A DNA stretch of 64,000 bases from Symsagittifera roscoffensis (lineage: Eukaryota > Xenacoelomorpha > Acoela > Convolutidae). Each line of letters starts with the position of its first letter. Within the stretch, counting starts at the first letter, position 1. This document shows positions 52,450-62,587 of this stretch, one piece after another. The position numbers were made by a program, and so were the translations under genes. Under the pieces are notes generated by a model. It had not been told where the DNA came from. It was given only the letters and a program-made list of their open reading frames with translations, and did not search any database. The DNA lies in contig NW_026971256.1 in assembly GCF_963678635.1 (NCBI RefSeq), positions 1 through 64,000 of the forward strand, read 5' to 3'.

Positions 52450-52720
52450 AGATTCAAAAACTCACCGAAAGGTGGTTTATTAGCATTTTCACCCTCCGTT
52501 CACAGCTCTCCGGTTTTCCTCGCCAACTTTAGTTTTTTAATCATCAAATTTTCGGTGTGGGTGAATCCTACCCCCACGCCCAGGACCAAAATATCCATCG
52601 AGGTCCCCGTCGATCGCCCAAAATCGAGCAGATCGAGATTGGGTTCTGGAACAGGTAAAGGACCATCTGGAGCGACCCAGTTGGACTCAGTCTTTTCTGT
52701 TGGACCCCGTATTGTTTCAC
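52450..52720 (-). pseudogene. Acidic linker end fused to RNase H start, minus element
   Basis: NWVAPDGPLPVPEPNLDLLD, STGTSMDILVLGVGVGFTHT and KLKLARKTGEL precede macro copy 1. At about 52,715 the linker is joined to the first codons of RNase H: a deletion of everything from the RNase H core through integrase. This is the original deletion that the left 3.8-kb copy also carries. Confidence 0.65.
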
Positions 52721-53178
52721 TAAGCGTCCGTGTCTAACACGAGCATCCCCTTTTCTGTCGGCATGCCGGGGACCGGAGCCTCGGAAAATTCGCGCTTAAT
52801 ATTCTCAAAGGAGACATGAGCCCCGTCAGTCCAACAGAATTTTTTGCCTTTATTTCGCGTCAGCTTTTGCATGGGGTATATGCTTTTGCATGTCAGCATA
52901 CCCTTGGATAAACTCTCGGTAGTAGTTAGCTGATCCGAGGAAGCTCATCAATTACGTGTCGGTCTTCGGTGCTTTCCATGTCAACACCGTTTCAACCACT
53001 TCCGGATCTGGTCTGACCCCGTGTTTATCTACAAGGCGGCCCAGATACTTGATTGAGTCTCTCAAGATTTCGCACTATGAAGGTTTGCATTTCAGACCCG
53101 CTTGTTTCATACAACAAAAGACCTCGTCTAGTCTCCAACTCATTAACGTAACATAATGGAGAGTAGTTAATAACGTAA
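52721..53178 (-). pseudogene. pol: Reverse transcriptase thumb, connection and RNase H start, minus element
   Basis: RLDEVFCCMKQAGLKCKPS, a TAG in place of Lys, CEILRDSIKYLGRLVDKHG, ANYYREFIQGYA, then KGKKFCWTDGAH-like codons (shifted), GMPTEKGMLVLDTDA. The YMDD motif is missing: the sequence between KKYGNLL and LDEVF is replaced by about 50 bases with a TAACGTAA duplication (53,145-53,190). Confidence 0.65.
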
Positions 53179-53702
53179 TTAACGTAGGAGGTTGCCATAC
53201 TTTTTAGTTAGCTTCGTGAGTGCCTGAGCCATTAATCGTTGGAACGCAGCTGTCGCATTGCAAGGTCCAAACGGCATTCTTTTCCACTGGTTCAGCCCCA
53301 GTTCGCACGCAAAGCCTGTCTTATCTCGATCCTGTTTTTTGAGGGCACCTGCCAGAACGCAGAACCCAAATCCAGCGTCGTGAAGAATTTTTGCATCTCG
53401 TAACTTGGAGAGGCTCTCGTCGATGCGGTGAACCGTGTATGCGTCCTTTATTTTTACCGCATTCAGGTAGCGGAATTCACAACAAAACTTAAGTTGCCCC
53501 CTTTCTTTTTTGCCATGACCACGCGGCAAGCCCACATGGACTTCCGCGGTTCGATCATGTCATACCCCATTAACATTTCATTTTCTTTTCTGCATGCTTT
53601 GGCTGGTGTGGGGTCATTCTCCTAGCCCCTTCCCTATGAGGTACCGAGCCCTCTTATTTTTCTATCTCATGTTCTACAAAATTGCAGCAGCCTATATCAG
53701 CC
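53179..53702 (-). pseudogene. pol: Reverse transcriptase fingers and palm, minus element
   Basis: ADIGCCNFVEHEI and HREGARRMTPHQ at the 5' end, then LKFCCEFRYLNAVKIKDAYT, ESLSKLRDAKILHDAGFG (motif A, where FFTTLDLG of the plus copies has decayed to ILHDAGFG), KKQDRDKTGFACELGLNQWK (deleted in plus units), and MPFGPCNATAAFQRLMAQAL (motif B). Useful because it holds the segment between motifs A and B. Confidence 0.8.
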
Positions 53703-54760
53703 TTATGCTTCGAAAAAAACGTCTGCGTTCCGATTTAACACCGCTCTTAGTGAGTCCAGCTCCTTATCCGATATTTTGCCTTTTAGATGCTCTATCTCAC
53801 GTAGGATTGGCTTGCTCGCTGCTAATTCTGTTTGTGTCGGTCTCTCAGGAAAATTTGAACAGCTAGACAGCCTATCGTCTGTCTCTGACTTCATTGAAAA
53901 CAATTTTTTAGAAGATTTCAATTCATTTATCCTCTTTAATATGCATTCCTGGTTGGCATGTAGGGGACACTTAGTTACGTCAGACCTCTTAAAGTTCTCC
54001 ACACTTTGATAGCCTGTGTTCAGAGGCAATGCGTAGCCAAGCTTCTGTCCTCGTTGTTTCGTCACCGTGGTTGCCTCTGTGTTCAACAACACACTCACAT
54101 ACAGTCCGCTAAGCTCATTCAGGGTCCTCATCCTAAAATTCGCTGTTACAGCCTGATGTGGTTTTAACCTAACATCCCTAAAAAAAATTGGCACCTTTGC
54201 TTGGTTAATCAAGATTTTTAAAATTGCTTTCTTTTCATACTTCTTCTCAGGGTCCTTGCTTTTTTTCAACCCGCCGTTGAGGTCAATCGTGACATCGAAA
54301 TTGCGCACAAAATCTCGTCCTAGGATGAACTGGTCGGACTCATCAAGATTATCCACGACCAGGAAACTCATCCAGAGAGGTCTCCCTCCTAGCTGCAACG
54401 AGATGATAGGGGTCCTGTCGGTCATATTTTTCGCACCCTGATTATCCGGTGCCAGTCTGATGTTAGTCGGATTCAGATTCGACCTATCAAAACCCATGTC
54501 GGTCAAAGTGCTCACAGGCATGACACTGACCACTGCTCCAGTGTCTTATTGTCTCTTCACGGAGAGTTGTGTAACCTGCACGTCCAGTACATGCGCGGCA
54601 GATCGGCTTCACAGCCTTCGTGGACTGCGTCTTGTTCGAGCACGGCGGTGTTCGATTTGTCGGACCTTAAGCTCTTCTCGACCAATGTACATCCGGCCTA
54701 CCTGGTTATCTACAACAGTCACGAGAGCTTTCGTGTAAATATTTATTCCATCCACGTTCA
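53703..54760 (-). pseudogene. pro: Retropepsin and protease-RT spacer, minus element
   Basis: A 276-codon frame from 54,533: GAVVSVMPVSTLTDMGF follows a disrupted Asp-Thr (the codon before DTG reads TAA or shifts near 54,545). DESDQFILGRDFVRNFDVTI, the C-terminal protease motif, is intact here while plus units carry a stop. The spacer RGQKLGYALPLNTGYQ and SSCSNFPERP matches unit B. It is the least damaged protease C-terminus in the window. Confidence 0.75.
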
Positions 54761-55452
54761 TCAAATCGGATATGGGCCATAGACATCGATGTGACGTCCA
54801 TCTATTTTCATTAGTCTTGGACTTCCTGTTGTGAGCAACGCTCGCAGTGCCCTAGAGTCAAACTTGGGATCCTTCTCTCTCAGGTAGTCCACATAGATGT
54901 CTAGATGTACTAGCGTGATTTCAGACAACTGGCTCAAGTTTTTCGCCACTTGATGGCCGGCGATCGATATGATCGACATTGATTTCAACCCTTCTCTAGT
55001 CATGCCGAAGGCCTTCCCCGCGCACCGGCTGACTGTTCCTCATGGCTCGAGGCAACCGTCTCATCAGGTAAGGTTTTCACCTTCTGTGTTGTGAAGGTGT
55101 CTGTTGTCACCTCTTTCCTCCGTGACTCGGCTTCATTTATCAGGCGGGCTCGACTTGCTTTGGCCCCTGAAAGTGCCTCCTCATGATGGGGACGCCTCGT
55201 TTCCGCTACTGCATCCCAGAATTGAGTGCAACCCGACTTGAAATGTCCCTCCAAGTTGCGGAAGAAGCATCTCGGTCCATATCTCATTATGAATCCTCTC
55301 ACATAGTCTTCGTGGTCCTCATCGGTCGCATCAACGTCGTGAAGAAAAAAGCCTATCGTCTTCATGTTTTTTTTTGTAATCAGAACAGGCGGAAACATGA
55401 TGGTCCATGGAACTACAGTTTGCGCATGACCTCCTCTTATCCATTTCGTCAC
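54761..55452 (-). pseudogene. gag: Second zinc knuckle (mutated) and pre-protease region, minus element
   Basis: CFFRNLEGHFKSGC: the second Cys of CX2CX4HX4C is Arg, so one metal ligand is lost. Then a charged region (AKASRARLINEAESRRKEV) and the pre-protease block MSIISIAGHQVAKNLSQLSE, YGPYPI. These line up with 2.68-3.40 kb of the plus element. A frame change lies near 55,000. Confidence 0.7.
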
Positions 55453-56189
55453 GAGGTCTATTCCAACTGGAGTTCGCGCCAGTGTTTGTTCCGCTGTTGC
55501 TGCCGTAATTACTGTAACGATTGTGCGCCCTTGGTTTTATGAGCAGGTACTCACGCGACTTCATACGCAAATCATCGGTCGTGGGCACATGGTCCAGCAA
55601 TTGGGTGAAGTGTGTGGCCAACATGGTTTTTAGTTGGTCACTTTTAACTCCATCCATGAACTTCGAGGCGATGGCCAAATTTCGCTCCGATATCCTCTCG
55701 TCGGTGTTGCTCTTCCTTCTAAGTAACTCAAGGTCATCCAAAAAATTGTCTATGGATTCGTCATCTCTTTGACGCCTCTTTTTAAACTTCAGCATAGCTT
55801 GATGCCCCTGTACACCAGAGCCGAAATGATTCAGCAAGATGTCGAATATCTTGCGACCGCTGTCTCGTTCATTAGTCCTTTTCGCCATTACACAACTTAG
55901 GGCATTGCCCTCTAGGTTGCTCATCAGTGCGCTGCATTCCTGTTTCTTGAAGAGATTCTCTTCCTCAAAATGTAACTTCATCACGTCTATCCAGGTAACG
56001 ATGCAGCCATCTGATTCGTCCTTGTATGAATTCGGCTTTTTGAGTGTCTTTCTCTCCTCTCTCGGTTATCTTCGAGAGTTTAGTGATGAATGTTTCAAGA
56101 TATCTATTCAAGGGCTCAAACATTGAGGCGTACATCATTCTGTCCTGTGAGACGGTATTCAGGTCTGGCACTGATATGACTTGTGGCAC
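55331..56189 (-). pseudogene. gag: Gag capsid and first zinc knuckle, minus element
   Basis: From 56,189: MMYASMFEPLNRYLETFITK and AEFIQGRIRWLHRYL in one frame, then VMKLHFEEENLFKKQECSAL, FDILLNHFGSGVQGHQAMLK, KKRRQRDDESIDNFLDDLEL, and the first knuckle CANCSSMDHHVSAC (CX2CX4HX4C intact). The capsid frame is open for 217 codons without a stop. It matches plus 430-1,020 clearly at protein level. Confidence 0.8.
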
Positions 56190-57592
56190 AGTGGGAAACC
56201 GTGTTCCCGAGGTGGCATCCGTCTCCTATGGGACTGGGTTCGTCCAACCCGACCACGACGGGGCTGTCCTGGGTCTCCCTATGATTCGACTCGAAACTTT
56301 TCTTTGATCTCGGCCGGGCCCCGGCTTAGCTGCGTGCTTCCTCTCCATCAGACGCCTGACGTGAGTCCACTCTTGGGGCAGGATGCTTCTCCCGATAGCT
56401 ACCGTTCAAGATCTCGTCTAGCTTCCGCATCATCAGGTCAGATTTGGTATCTAGCCTTTTCTCCAGGCTAGTCACCGCATGAGCATAGGTATTGTCATGA
56501 TCGTTCAACAATCGCTCGATCTCTCTCGCCATCGTAATGTCACTTTCTTCTGACTCCTTGGCTGCTAGAGCCAAGCTCTCCTCTAGGCACTGATCGGTGT
56601 TCCGAATCATTTGGGCCTAATCGGTTGGGCCTTGTCGGGTGACTTCACATCCGTTAGCTCATCTCGCAACTTCTCCTGACCTTGCTGAGCCCTCTCTTCG
56701 ACTCGATCTTTTCTCTTAGTCATGTCCCGTCCTAGCTCTTTGAGGCCTGTCAGAACACGGGCAAATACGTCGCTTACGTCGCCAGCCGTCCCCAGCACTG
56801 GGGTGAGACACAGAGACGATGAGGTCAACTGAAGTTATAGCCCGGTGCTTGATGACGCACCGCCTTTCCGTGTGCCCAGCGATATCATCAGCCTGTTGAA
56901 CTTCGATGATGCTCCCACCGTTATCCCATAAGATATCGGCCTGGATGGCGAGTTGAACAACGCTTTTTTATTACTCTCATGTCTCGGAATCGGTTCGAAG
57001 TCCACACCTGAGTGCACTAGTCATAGATGGTCGTAGCTGGAAGACAATCCTTCAGTCCAGAGCGACGTCATGCGTTTTGCGTTCATTGTACAAAGTCTTA
57101 AAGCTTTTCCTGACTTTCGAATTCGGCTGATCCTCGCGTTCTTGCCCTCTTTGACTAATGTGGATTTTTTTCTCCACCTGTTGCTCTTAGTCTCCATTTG
57201 CACGTTTCCTCTAACAATATTTCTTCTCGCACTTCGACTTCGGAACGCTCCGAGGCCTCCTCCGTTCTTTCAACGTGCTCCCGTTCAAAATCTTCGCCTG
57301 GCTCTTCTAGGTCCTCGTGATGGTGGTAGTCGGATCGGGTCAGCGTTTGCTCCGCCTTGTCGAAGGGGTTCATTGGTGTCTCGCTCGCTGGTCCGTTGAG
57401 GTTTTTCTCGCTTCTCAGTTTCATTCCGCTCACTGAAAGGCCAGCTTGACCTCTAGTCGTTCCTTCGTCTGCAAAAACGTCGGAAACTCTGCTAATCGTG
57501 GATCGGCTACGCCGTGATTCAAACTTTCGCGTGGTTCCCGTGCTCAGCCGGGGAATCTTAGTTCTTACTCTCAACGAGTCTCTACGCTGCAT
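56190..57592 (-). pseudogene. gag: Gag N-terminal region, coiled coil and charged, minus element
   Basis: Reading from 57,592: a basic Arg/Ser-rich start (LRVRTKIPRLSTGTTRKFES), then an acidic part (EDLEEPGEDFEREHVERTEE), broken pieces at 57.2-56.8 kb, VFARVLTGLKELGRDMTKRK, and a coil ESLALAAKESEESDITMARE, EIERLLNDHDNTYAHAVTSL ending in MMRKLDEILNGSY, which lines up with the left-edge start of the plus element. First Met-like codon at about 57,592 is taken as the putative start; no enzyme domain. Confidence 0.55.
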
Positions 57593-58080
57593 GTCTTGTG
57601 ATTAATAAAAAATTTCATGCAAATTGACGACAATGCACAAGTGCCGCAAAATTTTTAAACAAACTTGCCTAAGCCGGGTTCTTCTTTCTTTTCAAATATC
57701 GAAATATCCTTTCAATCTCTCAGAGATCCTATCAGTGACACAGCTCGAGTTACACAAAGAGCCTGCTTAGTGTTAAGATATTACTAACTACCCTCAGTTA
57801 CCCGGTATGACAATATCACAAACTTCTACAGGATATTAAAACTAACACACAAAACACAATTGATAACTGAATGAGAACACCCTTAAGGTGACAGCGATCT
57901 TTTTGTTCAGTATCACTTCACCGCTATAGACATACCAAAACACTGCCTCGTTTAAAATCGAACAATATTTTATAAAAGAGCAGTGATGGTTTCTGTAACA
58001 GATAATTAAAACTTAGTCTTAAAGAAAAAGACTTCCTTCGATTGGAACACTCCAAAAGAACGAAGACCAGGATACTTTAT

Positions 58081-58178
58081 TCTCAAATGAGTGTGTCTTG
58101 TCTAATAAACTCACCGAGGTTTTCTTTCAGGTGTCCTGCGATTGCCCGAGCTGTCCGACTAAGTAGCTCAAGGCAACC
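58081..58178 (-). repeat. Leader direct repeat 1 with hairpin
   Basis: 98 bp, paired with 58,264-58,360. Its right end (58,141-58,178) contains ATTGCC-C-GAGC, a 14-base loop, then GCTC-AA-GGCAACC: an 9-bp stem with small internal bulges on either strand. Confidence 0.8.
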
Positions 58179-58263
58179 TCTGATCGAAAAATTCTAAAGT
58201 CTATGAAAGAGCTCTCCCACACCCAGACAGCTCCAAGTGCACTAGAGCAGGGAGCAATTTTTC

Positions 58264-58360
58264 TCCTCAAGTGAGTGTGTCTTGCCTAATACACTCATAA
58301 AGTTTTCTCCTATATGTTCCCGGATTGCCCGAGCCTTTTATTAAGTAGCTCAAGGCAACC
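58264..58360 (-). repeat. Leader direct repeat 2 with hairpin
   Basis: Second copy. The hairpin stem bases (TTGCC, GAGC, GCTC, GGCAA) at 58,323-58,360 are unchanged, while the loop differs from copy 1 (CTTTTATTAAGTA against TGTCCGACTAAGTA). Stem conservation with loop change suggests an RNA structure. Confidence 0.8.
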
Positions 58361-58499
58361 ACACAACCAAAATAACAAAAAAAATTTTGTTCAGGTACTT
58401 TTGATGAACCCGATCTAGAATCCAAAGTTGATCGCGAACTTCCGTGTCAACTGGGCTCCTAAGTTCCCAATACGTACACCTAGTTGGTAGTTGACCTTC

Positions 58500-58950
58500 T
58501 ATTCCGACCCTAAAGGGATGTTTAGGATGTTCAAACTGTCCCGGAGGGTACCTCTAAATCTTCACTAAGGGGGGTTGTCTAGGGGCTTAAGTCACTCCTC
58601 AGGGTTACTTCGGGAGGGCTGATAAGACACTTAGCTTACTGCGGAGGGTTACTTTGGAGGGTACCTTAGTCACCTAAGTAACTGCGGAGGGTCTACTTAA
58701 ATTCACTCAGGAGGGTCAATAAGAGGCTTAACAGGCTTCTGTGGGTTGCTTTGGAGGGTTCCTTCAAAATTTTAAATTTTTCAAGTCTCACTTAAAGGGG
58801 TCTCCAACTAGTCTGAGAAAGTGTAAAAACAAGCTAAATTCACTCTGGGGGTATTTTAACTCCCTCGGAGGGTTGCGTGAAAAAAGTTTCTATGAGGAGG
58901 GTTGCTAAGGGGCTTAGCTGGCTCCAGAGGGTTGCTTCGGAGGGTTCATC
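58500..58950. repeat. Degenerate G-rich array (core GGAGGGT)
   Basis: About fifteen occurrences of GGAGGGT or close variants on the plus strand, often as pairs about 13-15 bases apart (GCGGAGGGTTACTTTGGAGGGT), interspersed with AGGGGCTTA. Unit length is irregular (roughly 40-60 bp). On the element's sense strand the array is C/T-rich (AACCCTCCGAAG). Confidence 0.75.
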
Positions 58951-60081
58951 AATAATCGAGAAAACGGATAGCTCCACCGCTGTAAAGCCTCCGATTGTAG
59001 TCTCACGTACTTAAAACCAGGGTGGTTGACTCGGTCTACCTTTTCAGTAGGTTAAAAAGATGTTTTTATGAAACTTTCTACCGCTCACAGGGTTCCCTAA
59101 AACTTGAACCCTCCGAACTAACAAATTTAAAAAAAAATTTTTTCCTGAAGTTATCATTCCAAAAACGGTTGCGGTCTAGGAGAATGATTGCAAACGTCGA
59201 CTTATGGTACCAAAATTATTCCGATTGGTTGGCTAGTCTTTGAGAAATCATCAAAAACGCGTTCGTCAAACGGGCCTTTTTTACCACCTATATAGGTTCT
59301 CAGAGACTTTTTCCGCAATTCTTACTGGAAGTGTCTAAAAAGACTTAAAACGAGTGTAGCTGCCCTGTAAGGCACTGGAACGCAAAAAACCGGATCAAAA
59401 TCGATTTGGAAACATAAATTTGACAAAAACTATCAGTTTTGAACCCTCCGTTTCCTTCCTTTCGCTTTTTTTAAGTCCTTAGCTCTATCCACGGAGCTAT
59501 TCGAAGGGTTACTCAAAAATCTCTCTAGCAACTGAGCACGTCATGCTAGTACGCTCCTAACACAAAAACTTTTATCGCTCTAACTCTATAAACTCAAAAG
59601 TTGGTTCCTCAAAACATATTGACAAAACTCGGAAAATTATCAAAATTCCGATCAAAAAAATGTTCTAATCAGTCTTTTTTCGCGCGGTTTCTTTGGTTAG
59701 AAGGATTGAACCACGTAGTAGCTCACTGTATAAAAGCTTTTTGCTGTTCAGAAATTCAAATTTTTTGGGTTAACAATTTGGTGGAAAATCGGTATTTTTC
59801 GACAATTGGGGTGTTTCTCGGGTCTAAATAGGAGATAATTAATATATAGTAAGGATAACAAAATATTAGTGGTCGCTAATCAATATTAATTCATGCTCAC
59901 TTGCATCAAAATACCCGAAATAAGGCCCTTAATTCAGGAATTTGCAATCGATGGAGGATGCAATTGGACCGCGCCAATTGTGCCCCCCCATCACTTAGGT
60001 TTTGATGAAATAGTAGCCGAACGGTACTAAAATTGTATCAACGATACCCTACAGTCGTTATGGATGTTGTCCCTGATGCCC

Positions 60082-60119
60082 TCTGGAACACGTCTGTCAG
60101 TCTGGAACACGTCTGTCAG
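60082..60119. repeat. 19-bp perfect tandem doublet
   Basis: TCTGGAACACGTCTGTCAG occurs at 60,082-60,100 and again at 60,101-60,119. Confidence 0.95.
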
Positions 60120-60680
60120 CTTCCTCCGGTCACCAGCAATATAATTTAACGTGCTTAAACAATCAAACTACACTCAAAGGAGGGTACCTAACCCACCAAC
60201 AAAACGCTCGATCTCTCAATCAGAAACGATATTAATCAATCTGAAAAGACAACAAATAGGAAGATCAGATCACATCTCGTCCGGAAAAATTATTTAAGCT
60301 GTCATTTTACATTTACTACTGTTTTTGGACTTTTTTGGACTTTTTTTTAACTGTTTTTCGTACTTTTCTGTTTTCAAGTAAATTTGTTTTTGGCTTTTTC
60401 ATAGTAACATATTATTTTTGTTCGGTTTTGCGCTTTCTCCTCATTTGTTTTGGTCCCGGGACCTTGGGATAAACGGGTTCATTACTTCCCACCTAACCCT
60501 CCGGCCCCCTGGAATTTCTCAACTAACTAAACAGCTAAACAGAACCAGGCGGAGTGTCGGTTCCTTCCGCTTGATACAACAAAGGACATTAAGGCCTCTA
60601 ACTCGGACATACGCCCAAAGCGAGCGGCGGGTTCGTCGCTAAAACGTTTGCTGATCATGGTGGTCTTATGCCTTTAACAG

Positions 60681-60698
60681 GCCCACCCAGGAGCGCCA
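60681..60698 (-). promoter_or_regulatory. Candidate primer-binding site of minus element
   Basis: On the minus strand the 18 bases TGGCGCTCCTGGGTGGGC start with TGG (complement of a tRNA CCA end) and lie eight bases downstream of the end of repeat Q, where a Ty3-type primer-binding site is expected. I cannot name the tRNA. The rest of the leader follows. Confidence 0.45.
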
Positions 60699-60706
60699 TA
60701 AAAACG

Positions 60707-61396
60707 TAACATTCGCTCAAAAACTACACAGTGACGGAGCGTAGAAAAAGCTTTTATAGACAACTGGCTGGCGTCAGTTACCTAAATTCTACTCTTTTTT
60801 CACCGTATCGACCAAGCCAATTGATTTTCTGGTCTGTTTCGGGCTAAGTAAAAAGTTACCATTTTCAGGCCATCAGTCAAACGACTTTTGATCAGTTTTC
60901 GTTACATGCGAAGACAACCACACAGCTGTGGGTCTGGAATCCCTACACTACATGATCGCTAATAAAAACACGGCTCAAACCTCCTATTTTACTATTTTTA
61001 GTGACTTTTCTATATTAGATGGATTGAGCCTTTCCTCTTCCTAGCTACTCATTTTCTAAAATAACAAACAATACCGGTGTTATTTCAAATGTTTAGGACA
61101 TCAGAGTAGCTAAAAAGTTAGTTTACTGTAGATTCCGCCCTCTTCCAGTAATAACGTCGTTATTACTCTAACTTCGTGGCACGGGAGGGTACTGCTCCAC
61201 TGAAGCCTCCTTTCCTTCTGTCGACTTCAATTAGTTGTCTTATCGTGCGCGATCGTCACGATGAGAGTCTTCGTTTTTTTTTCGTTCTGTTCCGACTGTC
61301 TTGCACTTGCTATTCCGGTTGTAGTTGTGTTTTTCTTCTATTTTCCGGCTAAACATGGCCGTCTCTGCGTTTCTCAGAAATGAAACATCGCAATTC
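60707..61396 (-). repeat. Flanking repeat Q, right copy: probable 5' LTR of minus element
   Basis: Direct-orientation match of 34,741-35,432 with landmarks ACATTCGC, GAGCGTAGAAAAAG, CAGTCAAACGACTTTTGATC, CTACACTACATGAT, GGAGGGT(A)CTGC. Divergence and indels between the copies show the insertion is old. Confidence 0.6.
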
Positions 61397-61437
61397 GAAA
61401 TGTAACGTCGAAATCCGGGGAAATGGCACATTAAGTG

Positions 61438-61607
61438 CCCAATTTAAACTTCTTGAGTGTTTTTTATGTTATTATGCTGAGTTTAGGAGATATTTATGGT
61501 TGACCCATCTGAAATGGATCAAAGATCCACTGTTCAAGGAAAACTAACGGTATACTTAAGGTTCGGACCATGTTTTTAACGGCGCTCGCCTGTCTTAGGT
61601 ATTTTGA
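61438..61607 (-). repeat. Flanking repeat P, right copy
   Basis: Match of 34,495-34,662. It follows Q here but precedes Q at the left flank, so the order is permuted. Confidence 0.75.
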
Positions 61608-62147
61608 TTATTCTGACACTAGATTTAACCTTGGATATTAAATAATCTTTTTACGATGCTTAAAATTTTCTTTTTTTTTGCGTGAAATATAAAATCGAAA
61701 AAACTTACGAAATTTCCTACTGTGGATTAAGTTACATTTAGCTTAGCAAAACATCTCAATATCTAACTACTATTTAAACACTGAAAAGAAGACTCCTCGA
61801 TATATGTGATCTACTGTCTTGTGGAAATGAAAGTTGGAGCGCAATAATGCAATTAGAGTTTACAGACTAATTCACATGTCTTTAATCTGATGGTGCGCAA
61901 ATAAAAAAAAACACTTTATTTGTATGTTTTCAATTTTTATTTGTTTAATCAAAATTCGTTGCTTTATTTTCATCATTTTTCAAGAAAAAAATTTAGACCT
62001 GAAGTTAACATAAACCATTTGACTCTTAACCGCATCACTGGCTTGCATTAAGTGTCTCTCAAATCCACTCATTTTTTTTTCTTTAGTTGTATTGTTGTTT
62101 TTTTGTCGAAAATTGAAATTTCCCGAAACTTCCGAAAAAATAAGTCA

Positions 62148-62240
62148 GAGTCAAAAATGAATGACGTCAAAATGAATGAAAAGATGTCATAAAAAAACTT
62201 CGGGCTACAGAAATAACTAAAAAATATATCTGAAAAACGG
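62148..62240. repeat. 101-bp family repeat, separate copy
   Basis: GAGTCAAAAATGAATGACGTC at 62,148 through ACTTCGGGCTACAGAAATAACT; matches the tandem pair at 62.6-62.8 kb and lies about 440 bp before it. Confidence 0.85.
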
Positions 62241-62587
62241 AATGGTGACTGAATTTTTTTATTACGGTCATCGCTTACTGCTTCAAAAAACACATATTCA
62301 AATTGAGTCAATTACTAGATTAAGGGCATTTTAACAACAGGGATTTTAATTGTTTTCTCAGTTTGAAAATTAAAAACAATGAACAATTATCCAGAAATAA
62401 AAGTTGGCTGAGGTTATAAGTTGGTTAAAGGCAGGTTGAGGTCAACTGGTGGTCAACCTCCACCAGTATTTCAACCTCGACCAGTGTTAAATTTTGAAAT
62501 ATTGTCTTGAAATATTACATTCTGGACCCTATTTTAGAGCCTTCAACAGAAATAACTAAAAATTAACTCGAATACTTTTCGAATACA

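Larger units (their letters stand above)
49235..53045. repeat. 3,811-bp tandem duplication, right copy
   Basis: Right member of the pair. At 53,045 it continues into the rest of RT (ACTTGATTGAGTCTCTC), so the right copy carries the original junction and the left border at 49,234/49,235 is the new one. Near-identity indicates the youngest rearrangement in the window. Confidence 0.9.
36421..57592 (-). mobile_element. Giant Ty3/Gypsy-like retroelement, minus-strand member
   Basis: Read on the minus strand, the order is Gag N-terminal region (57.6 kb), capsid and zinc knuckles (56.2-55.0), protease (55.0-53.7), reverse transcriptase (53.7-52.8), start of RNase H (about 52.75), then a deletion removing the rest of RNase H and the integrase. 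Linker, macro and ORF2-start modules follow in tandem (52.7-44.2), then the SGNH hydrolase (43.9-43.2) and the unknown ORF2 modules ending near 36.42 kb. Direct repeats at 34.5-35.4 and 60.7-61.6 kb flank it and are probably LTRs. Protein similarity to the plus member is moderate, so these are old, separate members of one family. Stops and frameshifts are fewer in ORF2 here than in the plus member. Confidence 0.85.
57593..60680 (-). other. Leader (5' UTR) of minus element, about 3.1 kb
   Basis: Between the candidate primer-binding site and Gag. No credible coding sequence; the few open frames of 60-76 codons have no homology. It contains a duplicated hairpin element (58,081-58,360), a G-rich degenerate repeat region (58,500-58,950), AT-rich DNA and a 19-bp doublet at 60,082-60,119. 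Such long leaders occur in other giant Ty3 elements. Confidence 0.5.

Noticed and set aside
58081-58360. CRISPR-like repeats
   Set aside because: Only two 97-98-bp copies with different intervening DNA, no short regular spacers, no cas genes, eukaryotic context.
59022-59831. Short frames in the leader (59,022-59,243; 59,601-59,831)
   Set aside because: Composition is that of AT-rich non-coding DNA and no similarity to any module of the elements is visible.
60681-60700. tRNA gene at the CCACCCAGGAGCGCCA sequence
   Set aside because: No cloverleaf can be traced upstream; the context next to repeat Q fits a primer-binding site better.
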